This document shows positions 37,780 through 45,647 of a DNA stretch of 64,000 bases, in pieces; within the stretch, counting starts at the first letter, position 1, and each line of letters opens with the position of its first letter. Under the pieces are notes generated by a model, which was not told the DNA's origin, made no database searches, and saw only the letters and a list, made by a program, of their open reading frames with translations. This stretch comes from Spirochaetales bacterium (GTDB taxonomy: Bacteria > Spirochaetota > Spirochaetia > Treponematales > Treponemataceae): positions 119,203-183,202 of the forward strand of contig JAQXNX010000003.1 in the NCBI GenBank assembly GCA_029098225.1, in the 5' to 3' direction. The position numbers and the translations under genes were made by a program.

Positions 37780-37994
37780 CAATAAAAGATTTCTTAAAAG
37801 ATCAAACAACATTTGACTCCTATAGAAAACGAAAAGACTGGAATGGATTTACAGTTTATCATATTTGGGCAAAAGGCAATAATGGGGCTTGTGTAGGATT
37901 ACCTCAATTTGCTTTAGATGATGGTAAAATTATAAGACTGGCAGATACGGATGAGATTTTTAAAATAATGGATTTCTATTCTAAAAGAAAATGA
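37776..37994 (+). CDS. Small hypothetical protein at the end of the restriction run
   Basis: A 72-residue protein with no membrane segment. The sequence is mixed alpha/beta (GFTVYHIWAKGNNGACVGLPQFALDDG). I do not recognise it. Its ATG lies in the ATGA overlap with the zinc-ribbon gene, so it is translationally coupled. It closes the A+T-rich run; the next gene starts 74 bp on with its own strong ribosome-binding site. Confidence 0.5.
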   Translation: MTIKDFLKDQTTFDSYRKRKDWNGFTVYHIWAKGNNGACVGLPQFALDDGKIIRLADTDEIFKIMDFYSKRK

Positions 37995-38068
37995 AACTTT
38001 CCCTAAAAAGTCATGACTGCAAAGTAATTGAGCTTTACAATGCAATCATACTTTGAAAGGAGGCTGCT

Positions 38069-39088
38069 ATGAATCTTACAGCAAATATCATTATTAAACT
38101 TTTTGTTGATGCAATTGGACAGGATGCTCTTAAAGATTGTTATGAGTCCAACTGGGATGCACGTAAAAAGGAAATTCAGAAATTACTTAAGGGTGATTAT
38201 GACTTTTATGTTATTGATGACACTAAGTTTCAAAGAGTTCTGGAAATTTTTACAGAGTTTGTAGACTGGGCAAGAAAGAAGGATTATATAAACCTTTCGG
38301 ATAAAATTGCCATTCTTGATTTACTCGTTCCTTATATGAAGGCAATTCAATTTACTCCAAAGGATGTAATACCAGAACAGGATTTTATTGAATATACAAT
38401 TATGTATTCAATATGTATGGCTTATAAACATTCAATGGTGGATGCATTGAATAACCCTGATTTTATTAAAAATAGATCACAAGCTATTTTGTCAGCTATT
38501 TCTCAATTCAACTTCTATTTACCAACTGAACATTACACAACTATTGTTGAACCTTTAGAAGGTGTATTTGATATGTTCCTGGCAATAGTTAAAGATCAAA
38601 AACAGCTCTTTGACTACTGGAATGATAAAAGATATGAAATTGATGATAATAATTCGGGAGATTTAAAACTTCTGATTAAAAGATGGACTAAAGATAAAAG
38701 TGCAAGACCAACCTGGAAAGTATTAAAATATTTCATGAATGAAGATTTACTTCCTTCTGATAATTTTATCATTGAAGAATTAGCAGACGTTCCTGGGAAA
38801 GATTTATATCTAACTTTCAGAAGAAGAATCTTTTCTGCATATTTTATAACAAAGCTTTTCGATTCCTTAAAAGAACATGGCTTAATAAATGATACATCAA
38901 AAGAAATGATTCAGAACGGAATAAGATTATTCTACAGACATTTTCTTGTAACGAATGAACAAACACTTTCTCAGGAAGAATTACATAATCCTATGTTCTG
39001 TATGTTATATAGATTCCTTATGAAAGATGATATGGGATATGACTTTAATACAGATACAGCTCAGTGTTTTAAGAGAATTCTTTTTTAA
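38069..39088 (+). CDS. Hypothetical helical protein preceding the AIPR gene
   Basis: A 339-residue, mostly helical protein (MNLTANIIIKLFVDAIGQDALKDCYESNW...), preceded by AAAGGAGG. No catalytic motif, signal peptide or membrane segment is visible. The G+C and codon use are closer to the AIPR gene than to the restriction run, suggesting that 38069-41570 is a second, separately acquired two-gene cassette. The conserved pairing, if confirmed, would mark it as an AIPR partner such as a sensor or inhibitor; this is inference. Confidence 0.55.
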   Translation: MNLTANIIIKLFVDAIGQDALKDCYESNWDARKKEIQKLLKGDYDFYVIDDTKFQRVLEIFTEFVDWARKKDYINLSDKIAILDLLVPYMKAIQFTPKDVIPEQDFIEYTIMYSICMAYKHSMVDALNNPDFIKNRSQAILSAISQFNFYLPTEHYTTIVEPLEGVFDMFLAIVKDQKQLFDYWNDKRYEIDDNNSGDLKLLIKRWTKDKSARPTWKVLKYFMNEDLLPSDNFIIEELADVPGKDLYLTFRRRIFSAYFITKLFDSLKEHGLINDTSKEMIQNGIRLFYRHFLVTNEQTLSQEELHNPMFCMLYRFLMKDDMGYDFNTDTAQCFKRILF

Positions 39089-39158
39089 GATTGGCCACTG
39101 CATATACTTACGATGGAAAATTCGCCTTTTCTAGTGTAAAATATTATGGGAGTTGTAA

Positions 39159-41570
39159 ATGGTCTATAAGTTCTACGATATTGCTTATGTTGGAAAGTCT
39201 TATGCTGAATATCTTAAAAGAACTATCAGCTACAATGAAGTTCTGAAAGATGAATTGATTGTACACCTGGCAAAAATCTATGAAGAAGATAACGACTCAT
39301 TCCAGGTCTTTTCTGACTTTGCCTTTATGGATACAGGCTTTCATGACATGGATAATAATTGCCTCTTTGCTTACTTCTCTCCCAACAGAAATAAAGAAGC
39401 AAAACAAAAATGGGCCCTGCAGTCTTTTAAGACAGAAGCTCAGATAGAAGAACTTTGTAATCCTGTAACAGAAGAAGAACCAGAGCCGGAACCTGAAAAG
39501 CCTGTAAAGAAAACTATTATTCATGATACCGTAACTGTCTTTGATGATACTCCTTTGAACACCTCTGGAACTGTAAAGAATCTTTTGGATCTTTACCGAA
39601 AGGAACATACCGGCACAAACGAAAAAGATGGCGTTGTATTTGAGCGAATGCTTACACAGGCAATTATTGAAAACGATGCTCCTAACAGCATTAATAATAA
39701 TGAAGAGCTTTTGGATCTGATTTGTGTTGATGATTATTATGATTCAGGAATAGACAGCATTTGTATCCGCGTGAACGGCCATATTATAAGTAGCATAGAA
39801 TTCCTGGATTTTATTCTTGAAAAGGATAAGGCAATTAGAACTGCGGAGATTATTCTTATTCAGTCTAAGTGTAAAGACAAGTTTGACTTAAAAGAAATAA
39901 GCACCTTTATTCTAGGCGTTCAAAACTTCTTGGAAAGAGAATCTTCGAGAAAGCTTAATTCTAAAGTTCAACACTGGTTCAATATTAAAAATGAGCTTTT
40001 GGAAAGCGTTCAGTATTGGACTGAAATGAGCCACATTGATGTAAGACTTTTCTATGCTGCGGCTAATGCTAAGTGGACCAATTCCAGTGAAGTTCTTGGC
40101 TCCTTTGAAACTTTGAAAAAGGCTGTTGCTCGATTTGAAAACGGAATCTATCAGATTGAATCTCCTATATTTATTGATGAAGATAGATTGCAGAAAATCA
40201 CCCTTAATGAAAATGAAAGTTATTCTGCAAAGCTTGCCCTTCAGGGAACTCCGCTTCAGCTTAGTGGAGACGAGGCTGTAATGGGTTGTGCGGCAATTAT
40301 TAATGCCAGCGACTTACTTGGAATATTGATTGATGAAACAACCGGCACTTTGAAACGCGGACTTTTTGAAGAGAACGTTAGAGACTTTCAGGGAAATACG
40401 AATGTAAATCAGTCTATTAAAGAAACGATTATGACTTCTCCGGAAAGTTTTATTCTGCGTAATAACGGAATTACTATTCTTGCAAACAGACTTGAATATC
40501 CGAATTTGAACTCGGTAAGAATTACAAACCCTCAGATTGTAAACGGATGCCAGACCTGTAGTGTGCTTTATTATGCCCACAAAGAAGGAATTGATGTTTC
40601 TAAAGTTCAAGTCTTTGCAAGAATTATTTCTACGAATGAAACTGAAACTATTAACTCGATTGTTAGTGCAAACAATAATCAAAATATTGTGCATGACATG
40701 ATTAATGAGATTACTAAGGAATATCACAAAAAGCTGGAGCTTTTTTTCCGCAAATACAAGGATGTGGCTGAGAGCCGCCATGTTTATTATGAGAGACGTT
40801 CAAAATCTCTGGCTAATGAAAATATCTGTGGTTACCAAAAATGTACTTTCAGAAATCTTATTCAAAGTGCGGTAGCTGTTTGGTTTGATGCACCTTATGA
40901 TGCAGTAAACAGCGAAGTAAAACTTATAAGCATGTATAAGAATCAGGTCTTTAGTGATAATCATAAAGAGATCTGTTATTATGCTGCGGCTTCGCTTTTC
41001 TCTGCTTTTGATAAACTTGTTTATGAAAATAGAATTGATTCTCCCTGGCGAAGTGCAAAAGCTGCAGTGTGCTATCTTGTAAAGAGAAGTATTTGTGCTG
41101 AGAAAGTTTCGCTTAATGAAACAGATAAGGCTGAGGAACTTGCAAAAAAGATACTGGCACTTTTGAAAAAGCCTGAAGATGTGATTGAAGCTTTCGAAAA
41201 GGCTTTGAATATTTTTGTTCTGGCTAAGCAGCTGTTCAAAGAAAAGAATAATAAGAATATGAGTGACTTCTTGGCTACTAAGAAAATTATGTCTTACCTT
41301 CTTGGAGCAGAAGCTGAGTTTAATAATACTAAGGCTGAAGAAAAAGAAGAAAAGCCGATTGAAACTTTTAGTGGTAAGGTTACGAGAATTGGCCGCGACA
41401 GAAACGGACAGTATTTTGTTTTTATTACTCGTGGAGATGGTTCGATTTTTGCTCACCAGATGTTTTCTCAAAATCTTCCTTTTACAAAATTGCAGACAGG
41501 TCAGACTGTTATTTATGAACTTAGTAAAGATAAGTTTGAACGGGATATTGCAGTAAACGTAAAGAAATAA
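39159..41570 (+). CDS. AIPR-family (abortive infection phage resistance) protein
   Basis: An 803-residue protein. The AIPR core lies about residues 410-590: SPESFILRNNGITILANRLE, ITNPQIVNGCQTCSVLYYAH and FARIISTNETETINSIVSANNNQN are family landmarks. The N-terminal 400 residues contain an acidic/Pro linker (about 103-120) and a mixed-fold region with DSICIRVNG and ILIQSKCKDKFD, the latter resembling a nuclease-like Q-x-K strand. The C-terminus ends in a beta domain. AIPR proteins occur in phage-defence loci. It ends 4 bp before promoter box copy 2. Confidence 0.82.
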   Translation: MVYKFYDIAYVGKSYAEYLKRTISYNEVLKDELIVHLAKIYEEDNDSFQVFSDFAFMDTGFHDMDNNCLFAYFSPNRNKEAKQKWALQSFKTEAQIEELCNPVTEEEPEPEPEKPVKKTIIHDTVTVFDDTPLNTSGTVKNLLDLYRKEHTGTNEKDGVVFERMLTQAIIENDAPNSINNNEELLDLICVDDYYDSGIDSICIRVNGHIISSIEFLDFILEKDKAIRTAEIILIQSKCKDKFDLKEISTFILGVQNFLERESSRKLNSKVQHWFNIKNELLESVQYWTEMSHIDVRLFYAAANAKWTNSSEVLGSFETLKKAVARFENGIYQIESPIFIDEDRLQKITLNENESYSAKLALQGTPLQLSGDEAVMGCAAIINASDLLGILIDETTGTLKRGLFEENVRDFQGNTNVNQSIKETIMTSPESFILRNNGITILANRLEYPNLNSVRITNPQIVNGCQTCSVLYYAHKEGIDVSKVQVFARIISTNETETINSIVSANNNQNIVHDMINEITKEYHKKLELFFRKYKDVAESRHVYYERRSKSLANENICGYQKCTFRNLIQSAVAVWFDAPYDAVNSEVKLISMYKNQVFSDNHKEICYYAAASLFSAFDKLVYENRIDSPWRSAKAAVCYLVKRSICAEKVSLNETDKAEELAKKILALLKKPEDVIEAFEKALNIFVLAKQLFKEKNNKNMSDFLATKKIMSYLLGAEAEFNNTKAEEKEEKPIETFSGKVTRIGRDRNGQYFVFITRGDGSIFAHQMFSQNLPFTKLQTGQTVIYELSKDKFERDIAVNVKK

Positions 41571-41574
41571 CCGA

Positions 41575-41628
41575 TTGCAAAATGCCAACACTAATTGGCA
41601 CTTTGCAATTGTACCCCTGTGCTACACT
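41575..41628 (+). promoter_or_regulatory. Repeated element promoter box, copy 2
   Basis: CAAAATG (41578-41584), four bases, CACTAATTGGCACTTTGCAA (41589-41608), 14 bp, TACACT (41623-41628), then six bases and ATG. TTGCAAAATGCC and GGCACTTTGCAA are a 12-bp inverted repeat with one mismatch. With the -10 six bases from the ATG and no ribosome-binding site, the message should be leaderless. Confidence 0.75.
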
Positions 41629-41634
41629 TTTTGT

Positions 41635-42411
41635 ATGAAGATACAAGGCAGAAAGTGCACACTGACGGTATTAAAAGACAATGAATTTATTCCATTACCA
41701 TACAGCGAGGAAACTGTAAGATTAACGTCTAAAGGCTACACGCTGCCATCTTGCATAGGCAGAAGGAACTGGCTTAAGCACATTGAGACAGGAAAGTTGA
41801 TTCAAGGGTGTTTTGTAACACGTCTTGAATACCTGTGCGCAAAAGCTTTGTTTCTTCTGCTTTTTTATAACGAAAGCTCCTTTGATTTATATGCTGACCG
41901 TGGCTTTGAAAAAGTAATCTACAAACAGGTTCTGATAAAAGGCTTTGAGCTTCGCGGGGACAATGGCGAAGCTTTTAAGCTGCGTTTTGATTTAACCGGG
42001 GAAGATGCCTGGACTGAAGGTTGGCCGGTGGTAACTCCTTCTCTTTCCTGGGAAAGAAGAAGAACATATTTTTTTGACGGACACGGGGTTACGGCTGACT
42101 TAAAGACTCTTCCTCTTGTGTACCGCTTTGAGCTTACAGGCGAATACGCTGAAACTTCTCTTTATAAAATTAAACTTTACTTTCCGCTTAGTGATGAACA
42201 TTATCCTGTAAAAACTAAAATTGAAAAGCTTAATTTATTGCTGGACCTGAAAGACGGCATTAGTCTTGATTTATATGACCTTGAGCCTGAGGGGGAAATG
42301 GTTGATATCAACTGCGCTGATACTGTGCTTTGTAACCAGAGCTTTAGAATTACAGGGCCTCTTGTTTTTAATGTAAGAAACGAAAAAGAAATGCTGCAGA
42401 TTGTGCTTTAA
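41635..42411 (+). CDS. Putative tail tube-like protein
   Basis: A 258-residue protein, mainly beta. The opening, GRKCTLTVLKDNEFIPLPYSEE then SKGYTLPSCIGRRNWLKHIETGKLIQGCF, resembles tail tube proteins, which show an Ser-x-x-Ile-x-Gly-x-Arg pattern near the start. It is the first virion-type gene after the defence cargo. No Shine-Dalgarno sequence precedes ATG 41635; the TACACT six bases upstream predicts leaderless translation. The family call is tentative. Confidence 0.5.
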   Translation: MKIQGRKCTLTVLKDNEFIPLPYSEETVRLTSKGYTLPSCIGRRNWLKHIETGKLIQGCFVTRLEYLCAKALFLLLFYNESSFDLYADRGFEKVIYKQVLIKGFELRGDNGEAFKLRFDLTGEDAWTEGWPVVTPSLSWERRRTYFFDGHGVTADLKTLPLVYRFELTGEYAETSLYKIKLYFPLSDEHYPVKTKIEKLNLLLDLKDGISLDLYDLEPEGEMVDINCADTVLCNQSFRITGPLVFNVRNEKEMLQIVL

Positions 42412-42417
42412 GAGCGT

Positions 42418-42471
42418 TGTCAAAATGCAATCACTAATTGGCACTTTGCAAACGCACTTTGGGGTTACACT
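42418..42471 (+). promoter_or_regulatory. Repeated element promoter box, copy 3
   Basis: CAAAATG (42421-42427), four bases, the identical 20-bp core (42432-42451), 14 bp, TACACT (42466-42471), six bases and ATG 42478. The geometry is identical to copy 2 although the 14-bp spacer and the six bases before the ATG differ, which argues for selection on spacing rather than simple duplication. Confidence 0.75.
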
Positions 42472-42477
42472 CTGAAT

Positions 42478-43980
42478 ATGAAGTTTTATGAAGTTCCGCC
42501 TGAGGTTGAGAACGCAATCAGAAATACAGAGAGCCGTCCCTTTGTCCGCATAGTCTTTGAACTTAGCGGCGGTGACGTTTATATCCGCGATTCTGACATT
42601 CTTGAATGTGTGATGACTTCTTATAAAAGCGAGGACGGCGGGATTGTAAATCTTGGTGAACTTTTACTTGATAACTCTCATAATAATTTTGATTTAGAAA
42701 ATAATTCTGAGCTTGCACCAGGGCTTGGTGTTCAGATCTGGTATTGCTTTGGTGAGCGGACTAATACCTTCTTTCGCTTTCATATGTTTGTGGATGATGA
42801 CGGCTTTCAGATTCAGGAGACCGGCTATTCAAATAAAACCTGCAGAGTAAAGCTTATTGACCTTTCTAAAAAGCTTGATGATACAAAGCTTCAGAGAAAC
42901 TGGACTGATGCCCAGGTGGTTGTTCACTCGGTTGTTTGTGACAGACTGCATCCGGAAAAATCTTTAGTTCATATTATTGCGGCCCGCGGTGGAATTGGTG
43001 CTAATGAAATTAATTGCGGAACTCTTGGCTTTGATATTCCTTATGTAGTTGTAGCAGGTTCTGCCTGGAAGGAACTTTGTTCTCTGGCTAAGGCTTATAA
43101 CGCTGTTGTGGAATGCGGTAAGGATTTGACCTTAAGCTTTATTGAAAGCCCTTATGATTTACAGAATGAATACAGCGATGAAAGCTGCTTTAGTCTTAAT
43201 GAATGTGAGATTACTCATTACCGCTTTTTTAATAACAGAGATAAATATGCAAACAATGTGCGCTTGAAATATACACGCTATGTTCAGACTGAACGCCAGG
43301 AGCTCTGGTCTTATTCGGATGCGCCTGTTTGGTATGACGAGGATATGCAGCCTTATTATCCCTTTACGGATGATTCGAGAAAGATAATTTCTGATAACGA
43401 TTACCAGGCAATTTACACTGCAAAAAATGATGAAGGTAAAACACGTAACGTTGTTTATGCAGATTCGATAGACAGTGAGCAGAACTTCTTAGAAGCCATG
43501 GAAGTTACCGGTGAGGATAAGCCTCTTGTTATTCAATATGACACGACCACTTATAAGGACCGAGCAATTATTCAGCTGGGGCGCGATGGAAATCTTATTG
43601 GTGTTCGCAAAGCTTCGATTACAGGTCGTGCAATTATTTCTGAAACTAACTACAGCGTATTTGTTAAGAATGATAACGAGATTGCCAGTCACGGACAGAT
43701 TGTAAAAAACATTACTTCAAAGTTTTTGTCTGATGATTTATTTGAGGGTGAGCCTTTCTGTCAGAGACGTGCAAAAGATTTTTTGTCTGAATGTGTGAAC
43801 TGTAAAGGCGCTTATTACCTTACAACTTTTGTTCCGCTTATTCATGCACGTGTTGGGGCTTTTATGGATATAAGGCTTAATACGCAGAATGGCTTTAAGA
43901 AAGTGAGAATTGATGAGCTGACTTTTAGATACAAGAAAGAAGAGGCTTTCTCTTCTGAGATATGGGTGACACGAGTTTAG
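42478..43980 (+). CDS. Putative tail hub or baseplate-type protein
   Basis: A 500-residue protein, mixed beta. The central segment (AGSAWKELCSLAKAYNAVVEC then KDLTLSFIESPYD) resembles gp27-like hub proteins, where a helix precedes a strand describing a one-per-subunit beta domain. The N-terminus (MKFYEVPPEVENAIRN) is conserved-looking in tail proteins that begin with a short helix and VRIVFELSGGD. The start is leaderless by position, as for the previous gene. No tape-measure gene lies upstream. Confidence 0.5.
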   Translation: MKFYEVPPEVENAIRNTESRPFVRIVFELSGGDVYIRDSDILECVMTSYKSEDGGIVNLGELLLDNSHNNFDLENNSELAPGLGVQIWYCFGERTNTFFRFHMFVDDDGFQIQETGYSNKTCRVKLIDLSKKLDDTKLQRNWTDAQVVVHSVVCDRLHPEKSLVHIIAARGGIGANEINCGTLGFDIPYVVVAGSAWKELCSLAKAYNAVVECGKDLTLSFIESPYDLQNEYSDESCFSLNECEITHYRFFNNRDKYANNVRLKYTRYVQTERQELWSYSDAPVWYDEDMQPYYPFTDDSRKIISDNDYQAIYTAKNDEGKTRNVVYADSIDSEQNFLEAMEVTGEDKPLVIQYDTTTYKDRAIIQLGRDGNLIGVRKASITGRAIISETNYSVFVKNDNEIASHGQIVKNITSKFLSDDLFEGEPFCQRRAKDFLSECVNCKGAYYLTTFVPLIHARVGAFMDIRLNTQNGFKKVRIDELTFRYKKEEAFSSEIWVTRV

Positions 43981-43988
43981 GAGGCTGT

Positions 43989-44306
43989 GTGGGAAAAGAA
44001 GAATTACATGAAAGTGAAACGAAGAGCCTGATTGATTCTATCAACGGGCTTAAGGTGGAATTGAGCGGATTCAGATCTGAAATGAAGGAGTTCAAAAGGA
44101 CTGTGGAAATAAAGATTGATTCTCTGGATTCAAGGTCTACGGCCTGCCAGTTTAATCCGAATGTGTGTGCGACGGCAAGGCGACTTGAAGAACATATTAA
44201 AAATGACAGCGGGAAAGCTGGAAGAACTACGGCGATTATTGCCTGTGTTATAAGCTGCTTTAATGTGGCGGTTACGGTGATAACGCTGGTTGTTCGGGGG
44301 ATGTGA
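43989..44306 (+). CDS. XhlA-like holin accessory protein
   Basis: About 105 residues. A coiled coil (ELHESETKSLIDSINGLKVELSGFR...) is followed by a C-terminal membrane helix (TTAIIACVISCFNVAVTVITLVV). This layout matches hemolysin XhlA-type proteins that act with phage holins. The GTG at 43989 is preferred because AGGAGG lies five bases upstream; an ATG at 43962 in the same frame lacks a good site. The last base overlaps the next start. Confidence 0.6.
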   Translation: MGKEELHESETKSLIDSINGLKVELSGFRSEMKEFKRTVEIKIDSLDSRSTACQFNPNVCATARRLEEHIKNDSGKAGRTTAIIACVISCFNVAVTVITLVVRGM

Positions 44307-44881
44307 TGGATAATCAAAATTTGAAAATAAGACTAATGCTTGAAGCAGAAAAAGAAATTGTTGAAGGACTGACAGAAACAGAACGCTACAGATATTTTCT
44401 TGGGCGGATGCAGTTTTTGCGTTATGAAAGCGGAAAGGAAAATCTGATTAGCTCGGACTGTTCGGGCTCGGTTTGTCTTGCTTTGCTGCTTGCGACTGGC
44501 TGCGCTATTCGTGTTACAGCGGATGCTTTGTTTAAGAAATATTTTACAAAGAAGAATCCGGACAAGGATGACATTCAGGCGGCTTTCTTTATGACCTTGT
44601 ATGACAGAAAACTCGGACCAAGGTTGTACAAAGAAAATGAGATTTGCCACGTGGCTGGTCTTTGTGGCCGCGATGTTGTTCTGAACTGTGTGGAGCCTTA
44701 TTCGGAGCTTAGAAGCTTGAGCGATATGAAGCCCTGGTATAACGCAAACGATTACAGAATTATTGTGCGCGGGCTGGACCGCGAGGCTTTGCAGAAAGCA
44801 AGTGATGACAACGTGGATTTGTTTGGAGCTGATTACCAGTTTGAGCAGATTAGAAATGCAATTGATGGAGCTCGCGGATGA
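44306..44881 (+). CDS. NlpC/P60-like cysteine peptidase (lysin or tail-associated)
   Basis: A 191-residue protein with the NlpC/P60-type active site: ISSDCSGSVCLALL supplies the catalytic cysteine and ENEICHVAGLCG the histidine region. Such enzymes cut peptide cross-links in peptidoglycan. No export signal is visible, consistent with use of a holin from the neighbouring genes. The ATG at 44306 shares a base with the previous TGA; a GTG at 44303 is possible. The divergence from typical lysins lowers certainty. Confidence 0.65.
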   Translation: MDNQNLKIRLMLEAEKEIVEGLTETERYRYFLGRMQFLRYESGKENLISSDCSGSVCLALLLATGCAIRVTADALFKKYFTKKNPDKDDIQAAFFMTLYDRKLGPRLYKENEICHVAGLCGRDVVLNCVEPYSELRSLSDMKPWYNANDYRIIVRGLDREALQKASDDNVDLFGADYQFEQIRNAIDGARG

Positions 44882-45096
44882 TTGGATTTAGGTTTCAGAG
44901 ACTTGTTGAAAAACTGCTCAGTGTAAAGTTTGTGATTTTTATTGTTGCGACTGTGCTTCTTTGCTGTGGTGTTCTTGGTGGAGCTGAATGGCTGACTGTG
45001 GCTCTTACTGTTATTGCAGGAAGAGAGATTCAGAAGTTTAAGGACTTTAAGTTTACAAGGAAGGTAACAAGTGAAGAAAGTCTGGGAAGTAATTAA
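44878..45096 (+). CDS. Holin-like small membrane protein
   Basis: A 72-residue protein with one strong hydrophobic region (about 17-45, KFVIFIVATVLLCCGVLGGA then LTVALTVIAG) that could span the membrane once or twice, and a charged C-terminus. The size and position after the NlpC/P60 gene suit a holin. It overlaps the lysin by 4 bp and the next gene by 26 bp. Confidence 0.6.
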   Translation: MIGFRFQRLVEKLLSVKFVIFIVATVLLCCGVLGGAEWLTVALTVIAGREIQKFKDFKFTRKVTSEESLGSN

Positions 45097-45370
45097 AAAA
45101 ATATTCATTTGGCTGGGGGCTGTGTTTGCGGCGATATTTGCAGTCCTCTTTGTAAGAGAGATGCCGAAACAAGTTCGGCATGACGATGACGGTGTGAAGG
45201 AGGATGTGGATGAAATCAATAAACGTGCTGCAGAAAAACGGGATGAAGCGATTGCTCGTATTGAGCGTTCTGATGCTCGGACTCTTGCAGAATCTTATGG
45301 CTCAGTCTGCGACACAATCAGCGACGGAAAAGAGCGATTCCGCCGCCGATGCCGCAGAACTGACAATTGA
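45071..45370 (+). CDS. Spanin-like membrane protein (N-terminal anchor, coiled coil)
   Basis: A 99-residue protein starting at GTG 45071, with GGAAGG upstream. It has an N-terminal membrane anchor (residues 10-28, FIWLGAVFAAIFAVLFV) and a charged helical part (DEINKRAAEKRDEAIARIE). That layout is inner-membrane spanin-like. Residues about 31-37 are encoded by a 21-bp palindrome (45161-45181), so a mobile repeat may sit in the gene. The next gene starts inside it in another frame, overlapping 161 bp. Confidence 0.5.
   Translation: MKKVWEVIKKIFIWLGAVFAAIFAVLFVREMPKQVRHDDDGVKEDVDEINKRAAEKRDEAIARIERSDARTLAESYGSVCDTISDGKERFRRRCRRTDN
45161..45181. repeat. Palindrome inside a coding region
   Basis: ATGCCGAA (45161-45168) and TTCGGCAT (45174-45181) flank a five-base loop, giving MPKQVRH in the reading frame. 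The word pair ATGCCGAA/TTCGGCAT is of the REP-like kind found scattered in many bacterial genomes. Only one copy is noted in this window. Confidence 0.5.
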
Positions 45371-45647
45371 GGAAGTTATGGAAATTGCAGAAGAAGAAAT
45401 TGAGAGAACGGCTCAGGAGGCAGTTAAGGCTGCTTTACTGGAAGTTGGTGGCGAGCTTGCTTTTGAAAAAGAGAGAGCTGACCAGCTGGAAGCGGCGAAG
45501 ATAAATCTTGAGCTTGAGAATAAAAAATTGAAGGCGGAAGTTCAGAAGAAGAATAATCAATTCTTTTATGGAGCTTTGATTGGTGGTACCGGCGGTGTGA
45601 TTGTTACGTCTCTGGTGTTCGGTCTTATTATGGGGATTTGTAAATGA
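45210..45647 (+). CDS. Secreted or membrane coiled-coil protein nested out of frame
   Basis: About 145 residues. The start at ATG 45210 follows AAGGAGG by six bases. A signal-like hydrophobic stretch (MKRLLVLSVLMLGLLQNLMAQ) is followed by an Ala/Glu-rich coiled coil (ELENKKLKAEVQKKNNQ) and a C-terminal membrane helix (FYGALIGGTGGVIVTSLVFG). It begins within the preceding gene in a different frame, as embedded spanin pairs do, though the C-terminal helix is not a feature of Rz1. Probably an envelope-disrupting or virion membrane protein. Confidence 0.5.
   Translation: MKSINVLQKNGMKRLLVLSVLMLGLLQNLMAQSATQSATEKSDSAADAAELTIEEVMEIAEEEIERTAQEAVKAALLEVGGELAFEKERADQLEAAKINLELENKKLKAEVQKKNNQFFYGALIGGTGGVIVTSLVFGLIMGICK

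Noticed and set aside
38011..38068. A fourth copy of the promoter box before the gene at 38069
   Set aside because: Only a weak half-match (TGCAAAGTAATTG) is present, without the fixed -10 spacing; the gene has a strong ribosome-binding site instead.
23029..42451. The repeated box as a sigma-54 promoter (GG...GC)
   Set aside because: Only six bases lie between the GG and GC elements; sigma-54 needs ten. A -10 hexamer at fixed distance fits better.
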